Source: DASUAS01 sp963841415 (GTDB lineage: Bacteria; Actinomycetota; Acidimicrobiia; IMCC26256; DASPTH01). Taken from it: 64,000 nt of DNA. Positions 1 to 9,311 of the stretch are shown piece after piece. The notes below the pieces were generated by a model. It was not told where the DNA came from, searched no databases, and saw only the letters and a list, made by a program, of their open reading frames with translations. Made by a program: the position numbers and the translations under genes. Location of the stretch: contig CAWJCN010000003.1 in assembly GCA_963841415.1 (NCBI GenBank), positions 1-64,000 on the forward strand, written 5' to 3'. Every line of letters begins with the position of its first letter. The stretch's first letter is position 1.

Positions 1-914
1 CGAGCCGGTCGGCTGGCGACAGCCTCCGATGTGCGTCGCGAGCCCGCTCGTCGGCTGCGCTCGCTCCGTAGCGCCGAAGCATCGCCGGGTCACGCCATCC
101 CGCGATGCGTTGTAGGTCGCCCTCGGCTCCGCCAGAGGCGAGCCACTGGTGAGCGAAGGTGTGCCGGAACTGGTGAGGGTGCAGTCCGTCGATGCCTGCC
201 GCGTCGCCCCGTCGTCGCACCATCTGTGAGATGCCTGACGTACCCATACGTCCGCGCTTGCCAAGCCACAGCGCTTCGCATTCGCGTGCGGGTGTGCCCT
301 CCGCTCGCGGAGGTAGCGGTCGAGCGCCGTACGGAGGTCCGTCCGATGGGAAGCACTCGCTCTCGTCGTCCTTTGCCGAGGACGCGTAGCGTTCCGAGGT
401 CAAGGTCAACGTCCGGGAGCTGAGCCCGGCGACTTCCGAGAGCCGTGCTCCGGTGTCGATGAACACCGTGAGCAACGCGGCGTCTCGTCGCTTCACGAAC
501 GCCTCGTCCGGCACAGCCCGCGAGCAGTGCTTGCAGCTGAGCCTCCGAGAGCACCGGCACCGGCTGCTCAGGAACCTTCGGCGGACGCATGCGCTCCATG
601 GGGGAGCGGTCAATCTCGCCTTCGTCCAGGAGCCACCGGAAGAACTGTTGAAGCGACCGATAGCGGCTCGCTGCGGTGGCCGGTGCGTGACAGCGAAGCT
701 GCGCCTCTACGAACGCCTCAACGTGCTCGCGCCGAATGGCGGTGGCTCTCGTTGGCATGCCTGCGTCCCGTAGGAACAGGTGCAGTTGCCACGCCGCTTC
801 GGTGTAGCTCTGGACCGTTCGCTCGCTCAGGTTCGCCGCCCGTAGGTGGCGGGGCCAGGAAGGAAGGATGACAGAGAGGTCGCCTACACTGGCCGCTCTC
901 GTAGCCGTAGTCAT
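1..914 (-). pseudogene. Frameshifted tyrosine recombinase, 3' end beyond window
   Basis: The N-terminal part (from an ATG at 914) reads as a SAM-like core-binding domain of a XerC/XerD-type tyrosine recombinase. It carries the phrases LSERTVQSYTEA and YRSLQQFFRWLLDEGEI. The catalytic domain is present only when frames are switched: DTGARLSEV (catalytic Arg) near 430-500, then HQFRHTFAHQWL (His-x-x-Arg) near 130-180, and a RRYG tyrosine near 80. At least three frame changes are needed and no stop is reached before base 1. The gene lies on the 5' side of the tRNA-Arg gene and points away from it, so it is not the integrase of either element downstream. It may be the relic of a third insertion or an unrelated recombinase. 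The family call is firm; whether the breaks are decay or sequencing errors is not known. Confidence 0.75.
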
Positions 915-1002
915 GCTCCGAGTTATCTCCTGAATCGGAACGTGCCTGCGGACTGCGGACCCCTCCGAGCAGCGTTTTCGCTGGTGAGGAGGGGGTTGAC
1001 AA

Positions 1003-1075
1003 GCGCTCGTAGCTCAACGGATAGAGCATCTGACTACGGATCAGAAGGTTGGGGGTTCGAGTCCCTCCGAGCGCG
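1003..1075 (+). tRNA. tRNA-Arg (anticodon ACG)
   Basis: A complete cloverleaf is visible. The acceptor arms are GCGCTCG (1003-1009) and CGAGCGC (1068-1074). The anticodon stem TCTGA/TCAGA encloses the loop CTACGGA with anticodon ACG, and a GGGGG/CCCTC T-stem has loop TTCGAGT. The 3' CCA is not encoded. The 3' part, from the anticodon loop to the acceptor end, is repeated at 9312 and 14056, so this gene is the attachment site of two elements. Its present 3' half probably came with the nearer element. Confidence 0.95.
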
Positions 1076-1078
1076 CTG
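1034..1078 (+). repeat. Attachment site copy A (attL of element 1, in tRNA-Arg)
   Basis: These 45 bp run from the anticodon loop through the tRNA 3' end and three bases beyond. They match copy B (9312-9356) with one difference, TTCGAGT here against TTCGAAT. Identity starts inside the anticodon loop, where many tyrosine integrases cross over. Confidence 0.9.
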
Positions 1079-1134
1079 CATCACCGCAGGTCAGGAGCAT
1101 TTTTCTCCAAAGTGCTTGCATCCCGACCGGCTCC

Positions 1135-1203
1135 GTGAGAAGCATTTGAGAAGCAAACCCCGGAGAAAGCCCAGGTCAGGGCATTGTCGGGTCTGCTTCT
1201 CAC
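1135..1203. repeat. Integrase-1 arm-type sites, left end
   Basis: Two direct copies of (G)TGAGAAGCA lie at 1135-1144 and 1147-1155, and an inverted copy TGCTTCTCAC at 1194-1203, just before the integrase start. The same decamer occurs twice at 9162-9171 and 9174-9183, near the other end of element 1. Such paired short repeats at both ends of an element are typical arm-binding sites of tyrosine integrases. The binding role is inference. Confidence 0.65.
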
Positions 1204-1213
1204 GGAGGTCGCG

Positions 1214-2371
1214 ATGCCGAAGTACGACGGCGTCTACCAGGACGCCAAGGGCCGCTGGTACTTCAAGGTCTGGCTCGGCCGCGACCCGCTGACCGGCGCC
1301 AGGTCCAAGTCACCAAGCGCGGGTTCGCCACCGCGGCCGACGCCGCGCGGGCGCGTCGCAAGGAGCTCGACGACGCCGGGGAGCGTCCGAGCGCGCCGAG
1401 CCTGCCGGCGTCGCTCACGGTGAACGATCTGCTCGACCTGTACCTCGACGGTCTCGACGCCGACGAGCGCCTGTCGGCCAAGACGCGGTTCGACTACCGC
1501 ATCAACGCGCAGTCGTACGTGCGGCCGTGGCTCGGCAAGAAGCGCGTGCGCGACCTGACGCCCGAGATGATCGTGGCGTGGCAGCGCAAGCTCATGGCCG
1601 AAGGGGGCGTGAAGGACGGCAAGCCGCTGTCGGCGAACACTGTCCGTCTGGCTCGCTCGCCGCTGGCGGGCGCGCTCAAGCTCGCGGTTGCCCAAGGGGT
1701 AATCCGCTCGAGCCCGGTGGCGTCGGTCTCCCGGCCGTCCACCCGGCGGACAGTTCCGAAGCACTGGTCGCCGGAGCAGGCGCGCGAGTTCCTCGCGGAC
1801 CAGGAGGGCGATCGGCTGTACCCGCTGTGGGCGTTCCTGCTCGGATCAGGGCTGCGTATCGGCGAGCTGGTGTGGTTGCGCTGGCGCAACGTCGACCTGA
1901 AGCGCCGGCACGCCCGCGTCGTCGAGTTCGCATCGACCCTCGGTTGGGACCTCGTCGAGTCCCGGGGCAAGAGCGCTACGGCGATTCGCACGGTCGACCT
2001 CGATGCCGGACTCGTCGCAGTGTTGAAGCGCCAACGGGACATGCAGCGCTTCGAGAGCTCGTCGTGACGGCTACGAGGCGACCGACTACGTGTTCACTAA
2101 GCCCGCCGGTGGCCACTACCACCCGCAGGTCATCTCGAAGATGCTCGCACGCGCGTCCGAAGAAGCTGGCTTGCCCCGGCTCACTGCCCACGGGCTGCGC
2201 CACACCAGCGCAACGCTCATGCTCGACAGCGGCGTCGCGCCGAAGGTCGCCGCGGAACGGCTCGGGCACGCCGACGCGAGCCTCTTCATGAACCTCTACA
2301 GCCACGTCACTCCGACGATGCAAAGCGACGCCGCCGACAAACTCGGCGCGGCTCTCTTCGGTGATGCCTGA
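1214..2371 (+). pseudogene. Element 1 tyrosine integrase, two frameshifts
   Basis: This is the phage-type integrase that would insert and excise element 1 at the tRNA-Arg gene. ATG 1214 follows ACGGAGG. The N-terminus (DGVYQDAKGRWYFKVWLGRD) is an AP2-like arm-binding domain. A core-binding domain follows (residues about 65-160), then the catalytic domain with GSGLRIGEL, HGLRHTSATLM, LGHADAS and the tyrosine in MNLYSHV. Frame changes are needed near 1300 and near 2060, giving about 385 residues, a normal length. All catalytic residues survive, so inactivation is recent or the indels are assembly errors. Position beside att copy A and the arm-like repeats supports the role. Confidence 0.85.
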
Positions 2372-2456
2372 TCCGCGAAACCACGTACGTACCGAGGTTC
2401 TACTCGGGATTCTTGGTTCTGGTTTCCGACGACGCGGGTTCGAGAGATCCAGTGCT

Positions 2457-2882
2457 TCACGCCACCGACAGATTTACGGCTGCTCGCGTTCGGCCTCGCG
2501 TGAGTCGAATAGTCCAGCAGCCAGGCTCATCGAACGCGAAGATCGTTCCCCACTCGGCTCCGGGATGCACGAAGCTGCTGCTCGTATGAGGGGTCGGGCC
2601 CGCCGCCAGCGGAACCCGCTTACCAGAGGGCGACTCGAAGCGCACGATGAGATCGCCGGAGCCTGTTACTCGCCACACAACCTTGAGCGGATTCCCCGCA
2701 GTCGGGGGCGTGAAGCCAATGGGCAGTGCCCAAACGCGTCCGCGTTTCGTCGCAATGCGCAGACCGCGACCTTCGACGAACTTCGTTGGGCTCTTGCAGC
2801 TCTGCGCGGGCGGCGACGCCTCGACGGGCGTTGCACACATGCCAGTTCCGAGCAGCGTGACCGTCGCCGCGACTGCAACCAA
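2457..2882 (-). CDS. Secreted GCW-motif protein, unknown function
   Basis: This is a 141-residue protein read from a TTG, with a hydrophobic stretch near the N-terminus (VAVAATVTLLGTGMCATPVEA) that looks like a signal peptide. The mature part ends in PGCWTIRLTRG. It shares with its upstream neighbour the order W-x-V/L-T-G/S-G-x-L, a GxP segment, GA/GT-x-F and a terminal GCW-x-(I/V)-x-x-L. This looks like the same small beta-rich secreted domain. No Shine-Dalgarno is obvious and an arginine-rich stretch precedes the TTG, so the start could lie further upstream. It follows the paralogue by 90 bp on the same strand, inside element 1. Function unknown. Confidence 0.5.
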   Translation of the reverse strand: MVAVAATVTLLGTGMCATPVEASPPAQSCKSPTKFVEGRGLRIATKRGRVWALPIGFTPPTAGNPLKVVWRVTGSGDLIVRFESPSGKRVPLAAGPTPHTSSSFVHPGAEWGTIFAFDEPGCWTIRLTRGRTRAAVNLSVA

Positions 2883-2972
2883 CCGGCGGAACCTGAGGTG
2901 GCTCGCAGCTGGCTGCGGAGGCTTGCTCCCGCAGCCATCCTCACGGCTGAGTCTGACGCGCGGCCGAGCGCG

Positions 2973-3602
2973 TCACGAAGGTCGCGATTCGCAGCGATGC
3001 GCGGCCTGAGCAACCTTGATCGCGTTGATCCATCCCGCGCTGTCGGGCTGATTGCTCGCGTCTACCAGCTGCTTCGCAAGCGCCGCGCAGATGGCTCGAG
3101 TCGAGTCGTCGATATCTACGTACTGGACCACACGCGACTTTCGGAGCTGTGCCGTGACCTTCCAACACCCGCCCGTGGAGAACGTCAAGGCAGACGGGAT
3201 GAATCCCGTACCAACGGCAGCGTTGGTCTTGACCGGGTACCCACTCATCGGCGGTAAGTGCGCAGTGAAGTCGCCGGACTCTCCGTCCACACGATGTGCA
3301 GTGATTAGGAGCTGGCCGGACGTAAGCCGGAACCACGGCAGCTTCGCCTGAGTCCATCCGCCGCCAGCCATGTAGTCCGGATCACCGAGTGGTCGTGCCC
3401 ACAGTTTCCCGCTGCCTACGAGAGATTCCTTGGGTGTCATGACGTCGAATTGCTTGGGCAGCTTGTTCGGCGGCGTTGGCTTCGGGTTAGGGCCGCAGCC
3501 GCTTGCTGGTCGTTCAGCGCCGACCGCAGCACAGGGACTTGCGGCGAACAACGCACCAACGAGCAGTACGGCGCACGCAAGCGATCGAAGTGCAATGTTC
3601 AC
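2973..3602 (-). CDS. Secreted GCW-motif protein, paralogue of the next gene
   Basis: The GTG at 3602 is preferred because it is preceded by a G-rich ribosome-binding region and begins a clear signal peptide (VNIALRSLACAVLLVGALFA, cleavage near PCAAVGA). The roughly 210-residue product has a proline-rich linker (CGPNPKPTPPNKLPK). Its beta-rich body contains WFRLTSGQLLITAHRV and ends in FSTGGCWKVTAQLRKS. That layout parallels the 2457-2882 product, suggesting duplication within element 1. A longer in-frame extension up to 3764 exists but lacks a start signal and is arginine-rich, so it is rejected. The protein is probably exported; no function can be assigned. Confidence 0.6.
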   Translation of the reverse strand: MNIALRSLACAVLLVGALFAASPCAAVGAERPASGCGPNPKPTPPNKLPKQFDVMTPKESLVGSGKLWARPLGDPDYMAGGGWTQAKLPWFRLTSGQLLITAHRVDGESGDFTAHLPPMSGYPVKTNAAVGTGFIPSALTFSTGGCWKVTAQLRKSRVVQYVDIDDSTRAICAALAKQLVDASNQPDSAGWINAIKVAQAAHRCESRPS

Positions 3603-3724
3603 CTGTCTGCCCCCACGGGCTGGTCGTCTCAACGTACACCGACGAGCCAGACCTGCGTTCCGTTGCCTGCGCGCGCGTGTAGCCCATGATCGAGGTTGGC
3701 GCACGGCGTCCCTCGCCGCGACGT

Positions 3725-3943
3725 TCAACGCGCCGGCGGGTGGATGCGGTGCTTGTCGATCCATGTAGCGATCTCAGCGGGGTCGAATCGGAGGAGGTGG
3801 CCCCATTTGATGTAGGGGATGCGGCGTTCGTGGACGAGGCGGCGGATGTGTCGCACGTCGACCCCGAGTCCAGTTGCTACCTCGACGATCGTGAGTAGCC
3901 GACCGACGGGCGGCTTGGGATCGTTCTTCGAAGCTGTTGCCAT
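3725..3943 (-). CDS. Excisionase-like HTH protein of element 1
   Basis: This 72-residue protein is a single winged-helix/MerR-type HTH of the excisionase family. It reads LLTIVEVATGLGVDVRHIRR (helix-turn-helix), then LVHERRIPYIKWGHLLRF (wing), and FDPAEIATWIDKHR. Its length and layout match the small excision or plasmid-regulatory proteins that accompany tyrosine integrases. ATG 3943 is preceded by GAGGAGG (reverse strand), a strong ribosome-binding site. It is first in a leftward group with the two secreted GCW proteins. Whether it acts as a recombination directionality factor or a repressor cannot be told. Confidence 0.75.
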   Translation of the reverse strand: MATASKNDPKPPVGRLLTIVEVATGLGVDVRHIRRLVHERRIPYIKWGHLLRFDPAEIATWIDKHRIHPPAR

Positions 3944-4254
3944 GATGTCCTCCTCTTCGATGGATGCATTGCCCTCACCGTGTAAGCCCGTTTCGAGCCC
4001 GCCGCATCGCGTCGCTGTCCGCCCCTTTCGCTCACCCGCCGTGTGAGCACCGCGCTACATCCCGACACGAACCCCATGTCCCATCCAAGGACCCCTCCAC
4101 CCCTGTCCGCCTCTGACCGCGACTGTCCGATCGACAGCAATCCCTTGCTGAACATCCATGCAGGCGCGACAACCGCCACCTATGGCGAACACGAGTGCAA
4201 CCTTCGATTGCGCGAGTCCCGGGAGTGATGCCGGGATGTTCGGCGGGAGTTGAG
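3944..4254. other. Intergenic region between excisionase-like gene and relaxase; possible oriT
   Basis: These 311 bp separate the divergent excisionase-like and relaxase genes. No convincing ORF is seen. The stretch should hold both promoters, and because origins of transfer usually sit beside the relaxase gene it is the most likely place for an oriT. I could not recognise a nick-site motif. Confidence 0.3.
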
Positions 4255-7243
4255 ATGGCTTGGTTCCGCGCGATGGGCGCGGATGAGGTCGCGTATCACG
4301 AGGCGACGGTGGTCGGTCGCGCCGACGACCATCGAGGGCGCGGCGCTCGCCTACTACGGCTCGCGGGGTGAGACACCGTTGCGGTGGGGTGGTGCGGGCG
4401 CGGCGCGGCTGGGTCTCTCGGGTGAGGTGACGCCAGGGGCGTACGAGGCGGCGTTCGGGTCGGGCGGATTCCGTGTCCCGTCGACCGGGATGCGGCTGGT
4501 CGAGACGCGCCGGCCGGGGTTCGAGCTGGTGGTCTCCGCACACAAGTCCGTCGCGGTGCTCGGCGTGATCGGCAACGCCGAGCAGATGCATTCGATCCTC
4601 GACGTCGAGACCGCAGCGACGATGGACTGGCTCGACGAATGGTTCCAGGAACGGGGTGGTCGGCGTGGCCGGGCGCAGACGCGTACCGCGACCGGTGGGC
4701 TCGACGTATGCCGTGACGCGTCACGCGACGTCACGGGCCGGGGATCCCTCCCCGCACGATCATGTCCTGGTCGCGAACCTGGTGGAGATGCTCGACGACA
4801 GCGGCGGTTTCAAGGCGTTGGACAGTGCGGCGCTGCGGGACACGGTCGAAGCGGCCACGATGATCGGGCGGCTCGCATTCGGCGGCGCGGGCGGTCGAGT
4901 TGGGGTTCGACATCGAAGCCGATGACGGCCCGTCGGGGCATCTGCGGCACTGGCGCATCGTCGGCATTCCCGACGCGGTGTGTGAGCTGTTCTCGAAGCG
5001 GTCCGACGACATCGCCGAGCATCTCGCCCGCACCGGCCAGCACAGCTACCGGGCCCGCGGGGTCGCAGCCCGGGCGACCCGGTCGGTGAAGCGTCACACC
5101 GGCGTCGACGAACTGCTCCCCACCTGGCACGCACGAGCTCGCGGCGTTGGGATGGCCGGTCGAACGACTCGTCGAGCACCTCGCCGCCACCCAGACCCGG
5201 ACCCCGGCGTCTGCGGTTCCCGCTCACCGACACTGAGATCGACCGGCTCGCCGGCGAGGTCCTCGACGTCGATGGTCGAGCTGCTCGCCAACCACAAGAT
5301 CTTCACCCGCACCCAACTGATCGCCGAGCTCGCCCCCCGCCTCTACGGACAAGATCCCGCCGAACTCGACCGAGTCCTCGAGCACATCACTCGCCAGCCG
5401 CGGCATCGTGCCGCTCATCGGTGTGGCCGGCGCCCGCGAGCAGGCCTACACCACCGTCGAGGTCCTCGCCGCCGAAGCCACCATCGCCGGCGTCATCGAA
5501 ACGCTCGCCACCCGACCCGGCCCCACCATCGACCCGGAACAGATCGCCTCGGCGGTCGACCACGCAGCAGCAGTACCTCGGTCGTCCGCTCACCCTCGGG
5601 CAGCGTCAGGTCGTCGAGCAGGTCTGCGGGAGCGGCACCGCGGTCAGATCGTGATGTCGGCGTCGCCGGCTCAGGCAAGACCACCGCGCTCGACACCGCC
5701 ACCACCGTCCTCGACCGGTCCGGCTACCGGGTGCTGGGCTCCTCGACCAGCGGCCAAGCCGCCCGCACCCTCGCCGCCGAAGCGCACCTCGACGCCCGTA
5801 CCTTCGCGTCGCTGTTGTGGCGACTCGACCACGGCCAGATCACCCTCGACTCGCGCACCGTCGTCATCGTCGACGAGACCGGCATGGCCGACGACGCCAA
5901 CCTCGCCCGCCTCGCGCTCGCCGTCCAACACGCCCACGCCAGCCTCGTGCTCGTCGGTGACCACCACCAACTCGCCGCCGTCGGGCCCGGCGGAGCGCTC
6001 GCCGCGCTGATCGCCCGCCACCCCGGCCTCACCGTCACCCTCGACACACAACGTCCGTCAACACGACCCCGACGAACGTGCCGCGCTCGGCGAGCTGCGC
6101 GACGGATCCGTTCCAGCCGCGATCGACTGGTACGCGCGCGCCGGTCGCATCCACACCCGCCCCGACCGCGTCGACACCCTCGCCGCGATGACCGAAGCAT
6201 GGGCGGACGAACTCGCCTCCGGACACGACAGCATCCTGCTCGCCTGGCGGCGCGCCGACGTCGCCGACCTCAACCGTCTCGCCCGCACCCACTGGGACCG
6301 ACTCGGCCACCTCGACGGCGACGACATCGAGATCACACCCGGACGGTGGTACGCCGTCGGCGACCGGCTCGTCGCTCTCGCTCCCAATCCCGCCGCCGGG
6401 ATCGTCACCAGCGAAACGCTCACCATCACCGCCATCGACGACGGCCACCTCGACGCGCGCACCAGCGACGGACGCCACGTGCACATCACCGGCGAAGGCC
6501 TCGACACCGACCACCTCGACTACGGCTACGCCCTCACCGTCCACCGAGCCCAAGGCGCCACGCACGACCGCGCCCATCTCCTCGCCGCCGGCGGTGGCCG
6601 CGAACTCGCCTACGTCGCTCTCAGCCGCGCCCGCGACCACACCACCGTGCACGCGACCGCTGACAATCTCGAACAGGCCATCGACGACCTCCACACCGAG
6701 TGGGGCGCGCAACGCCAGCAGCGCTGGATCTCCGACACCCCCGCCGAGATCGGCAACCAACCCGAGCCGGCCGCCGCTCGACTCAGTGTCGAGCGGCCCT
6801 CTGTGGTCCCTTCGGAGGTGACCGTGCTGGATCCCGCCGAACGGCTCCGCTTGCTCATCGACGACTCGCACGACCTCCACGCCGGCACCGGCCGCTGGAC
6901 CCACACCACTGCCGGCGCCGCCGCCCGCGAACGCAACCACGCGCGCACGCAACTCGACGGCGCGCAACGAACCGCTCAGAACCCGAACCTCCGACGACGA
7001 GAACGCCGCGCCGCCGCCAAGACCATTGACACGCTCGCCGCGTCCCTCGACCAGGCCGAGCGAGGCTGGCAGCAACTCGGCGAACCGATCGCCGACCAAT
7101 TGCACGAGCAGATCACGACCACCCGAGACGACATCGAACGCCAGCACCTGGCCGAAGCGCAACAGCGCCTCAATCGCTACCTCAGGTCGAGCCTTCCGGA
7201 ACCATCCATCGACCCGGGTCGAGACCTCGGCATCGGTCTGTGA
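4255..7243 (+). pseudogene. MobF/TrwC-type relaxase-helicase, many frameshifts
   Basis: This is a conjugative relaxase fused to a RecD-like helicase, of the TrwC/TraI type that nicks oriT and unwinds the transferred strand. Visible segments in order: MAWFRAMGADEVAYHEATV from ATG 4255; ALAYYGSRGETPLRWGG; ETRRPGFELVVSAHKSVAVL; and PHDHVLVANLVEM, the histidine metal motif. The helicase follows with Walker A GVAGSGKTT near 5665, Walker B VIVDETGM, VGDHHQLAAVGPGGAL, and a C-terminal YGYALTVHRAQGAT with YVALSRAR. At least eight frame changes are needed between 4330 and 6060. The last 350 residues are one open frame. Only the relaxase is present, with no type IV secretion genes, so the element could at best have been mobilisable. 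Confidence 0.85.
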
Positions 7244-7343
7244 ACCGCCGTCCTTGGCCAAGACTCCGGGACCGCCCGGCGCCGGCGGAATCGAGTAGGA
7301 CGGTCGGACCTCCGATGCAAGCGGGCTTGCGTACGCCGTTCCG

Positions 7344-7375
7344 CTACTAAAGCAACCGGCCGTTGGCTTTAGGTA
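7344..7375. repeat. Imperfect palindrome upstream of the nucleotidyltransferase gene
   Basis: CTACTAAAGCAA and TTGGCTTTAGGTAG flank a CGGCCG-centred core. The arms match with two single-base bulges. It lies about 70 bp before the nucleotidyltransferase start, after the relaxase stop, and could be a terminator stem or an operator. No U-tract follows. Confidence 0.4.
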
Positions 7376-7442
7376 GACCCGGCGGTCCGAACGGTCGCCT
7401 TCTTCGGAACGGAGGGCACCGTCTGCCGCGGATGGTGCGAGA

Positions 7443-7808
7443 ATGTCGGCCATGAGCACGACGTCGACGTTCGCGATTGACGGCCGTAGGGTCGATGAGG
7501 CGCGCCTGGCCGAAGTGTGCGGGCGCTACGGCGTGGCCGAGCTCTCGGTGTTCGGATCAGCGGCCCGAGGCGAGACCACGACGACGAGCGACGTCGATGT
7601 GCTCTATGTCCTGGCCCCGGGCGCCAAGCTCGGCTTCGACATCAACCGGCTCGAGGACGAGCTGAGCGAGCTGTTCGGCCGTCCCGTCGACCTGGTCGCC
7701 AAGAAGGCGTTGCATCGTCGTCTCCGTGACGATGTCACCGCCCATGCGCGCACCCTGTATGCGGCTGACCAGTCCCGTGTCCGCGATAGTCAAACTACAG
7801 AGGTGTAA
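7443..7808 (+). CDS. MNT-type nucleotidyltransferase (antitoxin family)
   Basis: This 121-residue protein has the minimal nucleotidyltransferase fold: GVAELSVFGSAARGE with the GSxARG motif, then TSDVDVLYVL with the paired catalytic aspartates, and FGRPVDLVAKKAL near the end. It corresponds to MntA-type proteins, which in known HEPN-MNT pairs inactivate a HEPN ribonuclease by nucleotide transfer. No HEPN gene is adjacent: the next gene is a Fic protein 101 bp downstream. ATG 7443 and ATG 7452 are both possible starts; neither has a strong ribosome-binding site. All key residues are intact, unlike the relaxase next door. Confidence 0.8.
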   Translation: MSAMSTTSTFAIDGRRVDEARLAEVCGRYGVAELSVFGSAARGETTTTSDVDVLYVLAPGAKLGFDINRLEDELSELFGRPVDLVAKKALHRRLRDDVTAHARTLYAADQSRVRDSQTTEV

Positions 7809-7874
7809 GTCAACAGCGACGACCCAGGACTTGAAGTCTGGGCGAACTCGCTAAGCAGACTTGACGATTCACCG

Positions 7875-7911
7875 CACTCATCAAGTACGGAGGGCCTACA
7901 CTTGATGAGTG
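7875..7911. promoter_or_regulatory. Perfect 12-bp inverted repeat overlapping the Fic start
   Basis: CACTCATCAAGT (7875-7886) and ACTTGATGAGTG (7900-7911) are exact reverse complements separated by 13 bases. The GGAGG at 7889-7893 lies in the loop and the GTG start codon is the last three bases of the right arm. As DNA it is a good operator, and the Fic protein has a C-terminal winged-helix domain. As RNA it would place the ribosome-binding site in the loop and bury the start codon in the stem. Confidence 0.7.
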
Positions 7912-9081
7912 CAGATTGAGCGGTTCGCGGAAAGTCCGGTCGGGACGCTCGTACCCATCAGCGGGTATGACCCTCGATTCAACGAGGAGTACACCCACTG
8001 GGCGTACGTTCCCGAGCCGTTGCCTGCCAGTGTCGACCTGCACTCGGAGACGTGGGCGGTCGCGTCTGAGGCTGCACACGCCCTCGGGAGATTGCGGGAA
8101 GCGAGTAGCCGCCTTCCGAACCCGGCGATCTTCCGACTCCCCGCGCTACGGCGAGAAGCCGTCAGTACATCGGCGCTCGAAGGCACGTACGCACCGTTCG
8201 AGGCGGTGCTCGAAGCCGAAGCGGAGCCAGAAGTCCCACGCTCGCCGCAAGTACGAGAGATCCTCAACTACGTCACGGCGGCGAATCACGCGTTTGCGTC
8301 ATTGGGTGACCGGCCGCTCAGCTTCGCCTTGCTGGCTGAGGTGCAGGACCTGTTGGTCCGAGGCACACACGGCGAACGACCCGACACAGGTCGACGCCGC
8401 GAAACCACCGTCATCATCGGCCCCGAGAACGCTCGCATCCAGGACGCGAGGTTCATCCCGCCGCCAGCCGACGACCGACTTCAAGCTGGGGTCGACGCTT
8501 GGATCGACTGGGTCAACACGCCGCCGAAGCTCCCCGTTGTCGTGGAGTGCGCCTTGTCTCACTATCAGTTCGAGACGCTGCATCCTTTCTCGGACGGCAA
8601 TGGCCGCATCGGCCGGTTGTCGATCGTGCTCGAACTTCTCCTTCGAGGCGCGCTCGAGGAGCCAGTCCTGACGGTGTCGCCGTGGTTGGAGGAACGTCGT
8701 GACGAGTACCAGGATCATCTTCTGCGTGTGAGCATGACCGGCGACTTCGATGGCTGGGTGCGCTTCTTCGCATCTGCAGTCCTTTCTCGTTCCGAGGCGA
8801 CGATTGCGCAGATCTCGGCACTCGAGGAATGGAAGGAGCGAACGCTCGAGCAGCTCCGAACCGCGCGCGTCACGGGCGTGGCTCGTGAGCTCGCGGAAAC
8901 CCTGATCGAGGGTGTTCCCGTCACTGCTCGCTCCGTCTCCGAGACATATGGCGTGACCACGCAAGCTGCACACAACGCGATCGGACGACTCGAGGACCTC
9001 GGGGTCCTAACGCGCCTCTCGCCCGACGGTTCGTATCGCCACATGTGGTACGCGCCCGAGGTTCTCCAGCTCACGCGCTGA
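7909..9081 (+). CDS. fic: Fic-domain AMP-transferase with N-terminal inhibitory helix and C-terminal wHTH
   Basis: This 390-residue Fic protein carries the complete catalytic loop HPFSDGNGRIGR (residues 225-236), which transfers AMP or another phosphate-containing group to a target hydroxyl. The inhibitory motif TSALEG (87-92) precedes the core, so it belongs to the intramolecularly autoinhibited class that needs no separate antitoxin. The Fic_N-like region includes LPALRREAVSTSALEGTYA. The C-terminus (about 325-390) is a winged helix: PVTARSVSETYGVTTQAAHN, then RLEDLGVLTRL. GTG 7909 is chosen because the upstream ATG and TTG in other frames stop at once. It is the last gene before att copy B and is intact, so it is plausible cargo of element 1. 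Target unknown. Confidence 0.9.
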   Translation: MQIERFAESPVGTLVPISGYDPRFNEEYTHWAYVPEPLPASVDLHSETWAVASEAAHALGRLREASSRLPNPAIFRLPALRREAVSTSALEGTYAPFEAVLEAEAEPEVPRSPQVREILNYVTAANHAFASLGDRPLSFALLAEVQDLLVRGTHGERPDTGRRRETTVIIGPENARIQDARFIPPPADDRLQAGVDAWIDWVNTPPKLPVVVECALSHYQFETLHPFSDGNGRIGRLSIVLELLLRGALEEPVLTVSPWLEERRDEYQDHLLRVSMTGDFDGWVRFFASAVLSRSEATIAQISALEEWKERTLEQLRTARVTGVARELAETLIEGVPVTARSVSETYGVTTQAAHNAIGRLEDLGVLTRLSPDGSYRHMWYAPEVLQLTR

Positions 9082-9311
9082 CCGCTGACACACGAGGTGA
9101 TGCAGTGCGTCGCCGTGCATCTGACTTCGATGCTCTCGGCACCATCGCAACGCGGTCTCGCGTGAGAAGCAGCGTGAGAAGCAAACCGCGAGAAACCCGG
9201 ATTCTGGCGGTCAATCGCGGTCATCGAGTCGCACTCGGAACGCGGTGAAACCGCAGGTCACGGCCAAGAAACGGTCATCGCGGCCGACCGCGGTCAGAGC
9301 CTCTCCTAGAC
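9082..9311. other. Non-coding right end of element 1
   Basis: No supported gene lies here. The stretch holds two arm-type repeats of GTGAGAAGCA at 9162-9171 and 9174-9183, matching those beside integrase 1. It also has CCGCAGGTCA at 9251, a motif that recurs just after att copies A (1086) and B (9360). Confidence 0.6.
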
